DNA of 64,000 nt from contig NZ_JASATW010000009.1 in the NCBI RefSeq assembly GCF_030405905.1, positions 1 through 64,000 of the forward strand, given 5' to 3'. This DNA comes from Sphaerothrix gracilis. Lineage in GTDB: Bacteria; Cyanobacteriota; Cyanobacteriia; Phormidesmidales; Phormidesmidaceae. This document shows, piece after piece, positions 59,902 to 64,000 of this stretch. The notes beneath the pieces are model-generated. The model was not told the DNA's origin. It saw only the letters and a list, made by a program, of their open reading frames with translations, and ran no database searches. Every line of letters begins with the position of its first letter. Position 1 is the stretch's first letter. The translations under genes and the position numbers were made by a program.

Positions 59902-61194
59902 CTACAGCGAAGAGCGATCGCACTCACTTTCAGAAGAGATAGAATTACTCAATCTAGCTTGCTTTAATTGCCTTTTTGTAAAAGGCGTTTTCTCAAGCTC
60001 AACATCACTCAATTTAGCTTCGCTCAAATTGGCAAGTGTAAATGAGGCTTGTCTAATATTCGCACCATTAAGATTAGCCTTCCGCAAATTGCAGCGAAAA
60101 AAATCTACGCCAAACAAATCTGCATGACTTAGATTCGTCCCTCTCAAATTAGCATTATGAAAAATGGCTCGCGTCAGTCTGGCATTTTGAAAATCGCTAC
60201 TCTCTAAATTTGCCCCACTAAAGTCAACACCAGAAAGATCCAAGCTATTGAAGCTTGCCCATCTAAGATTTGCATTTATGAAATTTACTTCTACGCCGAT
60301 TCTAGGGCCAGCTATCAATATTTCATCTCTTATAAAATCAGCATTTTCGAAGCTGGTAAATGATATCTTGACATCGCTGAAGTCGGCTCCGCCTAGTTTG
60401 GCCCCAGAAAAATCCACAAATCCAATATCTGCACCGCTAAAATCTGCACCAACCAGATCAGCACAAGTAAAATCACAATTGTATATCGTTGCTCCTACAA
60501 AGCTAGCATCCCTCAAATTGGCATCTTTAAGAGATACTTTCCATAGCTCCACTCCACTTAAATCAGCACCGTTGAGATCGATTCTGAGCTTATTAATAAG
60601 CTCAGAATCGATGAGAAAAAGAAAAATATTTTTCTTCAGTTCTGGGTCATCCTTGAATTTCCTTAGGACAGATAAAGTCCTGGCTCTAATAACATCTATG
60701 GCAGCATAAAACAGTTCTTGCTGCTCTGGAGCTGCCTCATCTTCATTTGAGTTGGAATATATCTTTGCAGCAAGAGCAAGTAAATTTTCGCCTATCAAGA
60801 GCGACGACACACTATCGAAATAGCCCTGCAAAGCATCTTCCTTCATTCCTTCTGCTGCTCTCTTTTGCTGCTGTTGCTGAAGGCCGTAGCCAATAATTAA
60901 TAAGGCTGCAGGCACTACAATTAGACTTAGCCAGTCCCAAAAACTTTTCTCCTCTATTGGAATTTCTACGGATATATCAGTGATTTCCCCGCTGGGATCT
61001 CTTTCAAGTAGTACAGTCGGTTTTGATACATCTTCTCCAAATCCCGTCCAATTCATTTGATATAGCCACTCAATAGTAAAGTAGCTGACGGTTAAGGTGC
61101 TCGTTGAAATGGCTATAATCGAGGCCTTTACAAGCAGTTTTTTTGCCTTCTTTTTTATTTTTTCAAATTTATGTATAGATAGTGATACAGGCAT
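59902..61194 (-). CDS. Membrane-anchored pentapeptide-repeat protein
   Basis: A 430-residue protein, clearly AT-rich. Two membrane segments (about residues 22-44 and 90-102) precede a helical stretch (about 110-190) and then about 30 pentapeptide repeats A(D/N)LxX from about 205 to 410 (ADLSGVELW, ANLRDASFV, ADLVGADFS, ADFSDVKIS, ANLESSDFQ, ADLFGVDFF, ANLNGANIR), forming a right-handed beta-helix. Between repeats is a non-repeat piece (DFIRDEILIAGPRIGVEVNF). Function unknown; the family includes gyrase mimics and many cyanobacterial proteins. The start is an ATG at 61194. Confidence 0.85.
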   Translation of the reverse strand: MPVSLSIHKFEKIKKKAKKLLVKASIIAISTSTLTVSYFTIEWLYQMNWTGFGEDVSKPTVLLERDPSGEITDISVEIPIEEKSFWDWLSLIVVPAALLIIGYGLQQQQQKRAAEGMKEDALQGYFDSVSSLLIGENLLALAAKIYSNSNEDEAAPEQQELFYAAIDVIRARTLSVLRKFKDDPELKKNIFLFLIDSELINKLRIDLNGADLSGVELWKVSLKDANLRDASFVGATIYNCDFTCADLVGADFSGADIGFVDFSGAKLGGADFSDVKISFTSFENADFIRDEILIAGPRIGVEVNFINANLRWASFNSLDLSGVDFSGANLESSDFQNARLTRAIFHNANLRGTNLSHADLFGVDFFRCNLRKANLNGANIRQASFTLANLSEAKLSDVELEKTPFTKRQLKQARLSNSISSESECDRSSL

Positions 61195-61441
61195 CGTCTA
61201 ATAGGTTTGAATTTTGGGAGTAGACTTAAGAATCTGAGCGGTCGTTCATCACCATAAGCTAGGTTGAATTCAGGAAACCCAGCGTTCCTAATCAAGCAGG
61301 AATATTGGTGAGGAATTGGCAACCCAAGGCAGAGAAGACACTTTCGGGTAAGCTCAGTTGAATTTGCATCATGGCTAGCACCGAAAACATGAGCCGTCGT
61401 CAATCACAATGGTAATCGGGTTGTGCGGATATCTCCTGCCG

Positions 61442-61487
61442 CAATCGCCCCTTCATCAACAAATCAACCAATACAGCTGTACGGAGC
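61442..61487. repeat. 46-bp direct repeat, copy 1
   Basis: Starts GCAATCGCCCCTTCATCAAC and ends TACAGCTGTACGGAG. Matches 62127-62171 at about 38 of 46 aligned positions, same strand, with one gap. The two copies bound the BECR/DUF2283 pair. Confidence 0.7.
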
Positions 61488-61561
61488 GATTATGTATTGG
61501 AGAGACGATATCCCGATTGGGTATAGCTTCACCTTCGAGGGCATTTCTCCCACAGGCTCAG

Positions 61562-61774
61562 CTATGCGGCTTTCGCCAGCTTAGCCCGCAGACCAATCAC
61601 CGTCAGCCCCACCACCTCTTGGGTTGCTTCGTCGTAGCGTAATACCACCCCATCCCCAATATCCACCCCAACCGCAGGGCGCGGTTCTCCTACCGATAGA
61701 TATAAGACATCGGCTTCATCGTCATAGTCCCAGTTCGCGTGATCAGATGTCTGCAAAATCTTTAGCGTGTCCAT
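61562..61774 (-). CDS. DUF2283 protein, partner of the BECR-type nuclease
   Basis: A 70-residue DUF2283 protein: MDTLKILQTSDHANWDYDDE then ADVLYLSVGEPRPAVGVDIGDGVVLRYDEATQEVVGLTVIG, with the family's YDxEADVLYLS and VVLRYDxxTxEVVGLTV cores. It overlaps the end of the nuclease gene by 13 bases, the usual toxin-first order for this type. It probably acts as the antitoxin. Confidence 0.8.
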   Translation of the reverse strand: MDTLKILQTSDHANWDYDDEADVLYLSVGEPRPAVGVDIGDGVVLRYDEATQEVVGLTVIGLRAKLAKAA

Positions 61775-62073
61775 AAAACCTCTCTTTGTTGAGATGGGCG
61801 GCGGGTGAGATACGCCGTCAAAATAAAACCATCCGTTGCACTAGTCTCGCGGTAGGCAACCACCACGTATTTGCGCCCCAAGGTCGTTTTGTCGTAAAGA
61901 CGAACAGCCAGCAATTCACCAGAATCGCCCGCTTGAATTAAATCAGGCATAGCAAGTGTTTCAATCACCATATCCCAACAGCCATCCATCTCAGGATGTC
62001 TCCGAATGATATGGCTCCACCGCTCGTCTGATAGGCGAATGGGAATCCCATTACGCGAAGTTGTTAGCTCCAT
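61762..62073 (-). CDS. Probable BECR-fold nuclease toxin
   Basis: A 103-residue protein. LSDERWSHIIRRHPEMDGCW, DLIQAGDSGELLAVRLYDKT, RKYVVVAYRETSATDGFILTAYLTRRP match small barnase-EndoU-colicin E5/D-RelE (BECR) type nucleases found next to DUF2283 genes; the early His-Arg-His and the late Tyr/Arg-containing TAYxTRR are candidate active residues. The assignment of the family is by pattern, not a search. It is the first gene of a two-gene pair with DUF2283, overlapping by 13 bases, and lies between two direct repeats. Confidence 0.7.
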   Translation of the reverse strand: MELTTSRNGIPIRLSDERWSHIIRRHPEMDGCWDMVIETLAMPDLIQAGDSGELLAVRLYDKTTLGRKYVVVAYRETSATDGFILTAYLTRRPSQQREVLWTR

Positions 62074-62126
62074 TGCCTCATTTTAGGTAAGTCTGGCAAG
62101 GGTAGTCGATGAAGGAATTTGAGGCC

Positions 62127-62171
62127 GCGATCGCCCCCTCGTCAACAAATAACAAATACGGTTGTACGGGG
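62127..62171. repeat. 45-bp direct repeat, copy 2
   Basis: Starts GCGATCGCCCCCTCGTCAAC and ends TACGGTTGTACGGGG; see 61442-61487. Confidence 0.7.
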
Positions 62172-62326
62172 TTGATCGCTTCCTATCCAATCGTCTTCAC
62201 GGGGAATGGTTCTAGGCGGGGAAAAGAAGAGTTTGCACCTCTTCAATTCCCCTGAACATCCCGCTTAACGGTGGTTAAAACGAGACATCTGGGATCATTT
62301 TTATGATCTAGCTTCTTCGTTGCGCC

Positions 62327-62464
62327 TCATTTGGGAAACGCTGGAGAATTCCCCGTTTTCCTCAAACCGAAAACGGAGATACCCGTATGTTTCAATCCAC
62401 CGATGGCGGCGGGGGCAATGTCCATGTAGAGGGTATCGGTATCTGGGAAATAGGTCAGCTTCAT
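62327..62464 (-). pseudogene. DUF2283 remnant
   Basis: The minus strand starts MKLTYFPDTDTLYMDIAPAA and stops at 62327-62329 after 45 codons with unrelated sequence (GGLKHTGISVFGLRKTGNSP). Only the first 19 residues match DUF2283; the rest is a broken end. It overlaps its upstream remnant at ATGA, as at 59278. Confidence 0.6.
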
Positions 62465-62649
62465 TGAGGTGCATCTCCCCTAAGTTGGCGTTGGTAAAAA
62501 TTGCGATCAAAGAAGGCGTTGTGAACCGTTTCTCCATCTTCCAGCGTAACGACTCACAATACACGGCCCTCTGCTTCTGAAGCGTTGCCCCAATAAACCC
62601 TGCACCCATCGGCTTGGTAATTGACAGACAGGGGGGGAACCTCTAGCAT
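62461..62649 (-). pseudogene. Upstream partner of DUF2283 with an in-frame TGA
   Basis: The minus frame from ATG 62649 reads MLEVPPLSVNYQADGCRVYW GNASEAEGRVL, TGA (codon 32), then VVTLEDGETVHNAFFDRNFY QRQLRGDAPQ, stop. The tail matches 59191-59277. It is probably a pseudogene with a nonsense mutation; its start lies 18 bp from the Zur-type box at 62667. I cannot name the family. Confidence 0.55.
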
Positions 62650-62666
62650 ATTAAAATTGATTAGAA

Positions 62667-62681
62667 CGATAATCATTATCA
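62667..62681. promoter_or_regulatory. Zur/Fur-type 7-1-7 box upstream of znuA
   Basis: CGATAATCATTATCA, the reverse complement of 58082-58096. It sits 44 bp before the znuA ATG, where zinc-bound Zur would block transcription. Confidence 0.8.
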
Positions 62682-62724
62682 AAAAGCTAGATCAGTTCTT
62701 TCAAGCCTTTTAGGAGAGTGCTCC

Positions 62725-63879
62725 ATGCCCCAACTCTTTCCTTCTCGAACCGCTCTACTGCTGGCATCCTCGGTGGCGATCGCCCTTGGCCTGGGCAGTT
62801 GCGCCACTAGCGCTCCCACTGGCGAAGCAGAGTCCTCAGAGGCGACTGATGCGGAAGTGAGCGCTGCTCCAGAAGATCCGTTGCAGGTGGTGACGACCAT
62901 TCTGCCCATCACGCAGTTCACCACAGCCGTAGCGGGCGATCGCGCTGAGGTCGTGCAACTGCTGCCCACAAACGTCGGCCCCCACGAGTATCAGGCCAAA
63001 CCTGGTGACGCTCAGGCGCTCGCCGCTGCCGATGTGTTGGTGAAAAATGGTCTGGAAATCGAGTTTTTTCTAGATGACTTGATCGCAAATGCCGAAAACG
63101 CAGACCTGGCCATTATTGACTCCAGCGAAGGCATTGCTACGCTTACCACCGACGCAGAACAGGGTCATAGTCATGGTCACAGCGAAGGGGAAGAGCATGG
63201 TCATGGTCACGGCGAAGGCGAAGAGCATAGCCATGCTGAGGAAGAAGCCCACGGCGAAGGCGAAGCTCACGGTCACGCTCATGGTGAATTCGATCCTCAT
63301 GTTTGGTTAGATCCCAAGCGGGCGATCGAACAGGTGGAAAACATTCGAGACGGGCTGATTGCCGCTGATCCAGACGGTGAAGCCGAATATACCGCTAACG
63401 CTGAAGCCTTCATCACCGAGCTAGAGACTCTAGATACCGAAATCACCGAAACGCTCGCTCCCTTTGCGGGACAAACCTTTGTAGTGTTCCACGACTTTGC
63501 CGCTTATTTTGCCGACAGCTATGAACTGCAGTCCGAAACGCTGGTAGGCATTCCTGAAGAAAGTCCCTCGCCTGAAGATGTGAAGCAAGTGATGGAAACG
63601 GTGCAGGCAGAAGGGCTGAAGACGATCCTAACCGAACCCCAGGCCGGGCAGGAATCTTTTGATGCGATCGCCAATGACCTCGACATTGAGGTCAGCGTGT
63701 TTGATCCCCTTGAAACCGGACCTGTCGAGGCGATTCAGCCTGACTACTACCTCACTACCATGCGTCAGAACGCCGATAATCTTGCGGCTTCCTTTGCGTC
63801 CTCCGAGCAGGCATGGCTGCCGCGCTGGGTGCCCCAACCTGTGGCCGTCGTGCCCCAGCGGGTGGGTCTGCGGTTCTGA
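62725..63879 (+). CDS. znuA: ZnuA, zinc ABC transporter substrate-binding lipoprotein
   Basis: A 384-residue periplasmic zinc-binding protein. The signal peptide ends in a lipobox-like LGLGSC (C26). Zinc ligands of the cluster A-I family are in NVGPHEYQAKPGDAQ (His), FDPHVWLDPKRA (His) and VVFHDFAAYFADSYELQ (His). A long flexible loop (about residues 150-195) is extremely rich in His, Glu and Gly (HSHGHSEGEEHGHGHGEGEE), which captures zinc. The C-terminus after MRQNADNLAASFA carries an unusual Pro/Trp-rich tail (WLPRWVPQPVAVVPQRVGLRF). A Zur-type box precedes it, and znuC follows 35 bases after the stop. Confidence 0.93.
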   Translation: MPQLFPSRTALLLASSVAIALGLGSCATSAPTGEAESSEATDAEVSAAPEDPLQVVTTILPITQFTTAVAGDRAEVVQLLPTNVGPHEYQAKPGDAQALAAADVLVKNGLEIEFFLDDLIANAENADLAIIDSSEGIATLTTDAEQGHSHGHSEGEEHGHGHGEGEEHSHAEEEAHGEGEAHGHAHGEFDPHVWLDPKRAIEQVENIRDGLIAADPDGEAEYTANAEAFITELETLDTEITETLAPFAGQTFVVFHDFAAYFADSYELQSETLVGIPEESPSPEDVKQVMETVQAEGLKTILTEPQAGQESFDAIANDLDIEVSVFDPLETGPVEAIQPDYYLTTMRQNADNLAASFASSEQAWLPRWVPQPVAVVPQRVGLRF

Positions 63880-63914
63880 TTGGTGATTTTCTGGGTGTAG
63901 TCGGGAGTGAGCGC

Positions 63915-64000
63915 TTGAACGATCCGGTTTTAGTAGTGCAGGGGTTAACGGTGTATCGCGGGACTCACCCGGCGGTGCAGGAGATGTCCTTTACGGTACC
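63915..64000 (+). CDS. znuC: ZnuC, zinc ABC transporter ATPase (5' part, window ends)
   Basis: From a TTG start at 63915 (GGAG seven bases before) the frame reads MNDPVLVVQGLTVYRGTHPA VQEMSFTV, the start of an ABC ATPase (the V-x-x-L-x-V-x-Y/R-x-G pattern before Walker A). Walker A lies beyond the edge. It follows znuA on the same strand, as in znuACB operons. The frame is open for about 14 further codons upstream without a good start. Confidence 0.75.
   Translation, partial: MNDPVLVVQGLTVYRGTHPAVQEMSFTV

Noticed and set aside
61155..61403. 82-codon minus-strand frame overlapping the pentapeptide gene's 5' side
   Set aside because: No domain, no ribosome binding site, and it overlaps the start of a clearly real gene in another frame.

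Overview
The window is cyanobacterial chromosome. The octamer GCGATCGC (HIP1-type) and its core recur inside genes and between them, and there is a complete inducible CO2-uptake operon (ndhF3-ndhD3-cupA-cupS), a gene set known only from cyanobacteria. GC content is moderate to high in the left and middle and clearly lower at about 52.3-56.7 kb and 59.9-61.2 kb. I saw no rRNA, tRNA or CRISPR array. The genus cannot be fixed by eye; the mix of long multi-domain histidine kinases, pentapeptide proteins and toxin-antitoxin debris fits a Leptolyngbya/Synechococcales-like organism.

Layout. 0-9 kb: a possible transposase end, an ArsP-type permease, a glutathione S-transferase with a TetR-type palindrome upstream, a thioredoxin-NHL protein, two small envelope proteins and a tail-to-tail response regulator/CHASE kinase pair. 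9.1-14.7 kb: a five-gene peptide/nickel-type ABC transporter operon. 14.9-20.4 kb: the NDH-1MS CO2-uptake operon, with an unlisted 51-codon membrane ORF between cupA and cupS. 21.3-31.1 kb: four same-strand, touching or overlapping signalling genes ending in a REC-PAS-HK-REC hybrid and starting with a 1912-residue Ser/Thr kinase-ATPase-GAF-histidine kinase, which looks like one phosphorelay operon. 31.4-36.2 kb: an RND efflux adaptor and pump. 36.3-42.5 kb: a P2-type cation ATPase, then a copper module (merR, copZ, copA, a 72-residue membrane protein) with two matching MerR-type operators. 42.5-51.7 kb: a DUF362 Tat protein, LtrA, an APC-permease/histidine-kinase fusion, a molybdate transporter (modA and fused modBC) and a DUF1028 protein. 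52.3-54.8 kb: a serralysin-like RTX metalloprotease.

55-64 kb is an accessory zone. Zinc-homeostasis genes (znuA, the start of znuC, a cut-off COG0523 GTPase, an FAD oxidoreductase and two identical 7-1-7 Zur/Fur-type boxes) are interleaved with whole and broken toxin-antitoxin genes (BrnT fragment, DUF433/DUF5615 twice, DUF2283 three times, a BECR-type nuclease), a RAYT transposase remnant, a TpsB remnant and two overlapping pieces of one ArsR/SmtB-type metal regulator. Three of the toxin-antitoxin segments are each bounded by imperfect direct repeats, which is the most unusual pattern in the window.

The genes most worth following up are this cassette-like arrangement, the small cupA-cupS ORF, the transporter-kinase fusion, the copper operators with their small membrane protein, and a 20-bp perfect palindrome found twice 19 kb apart.
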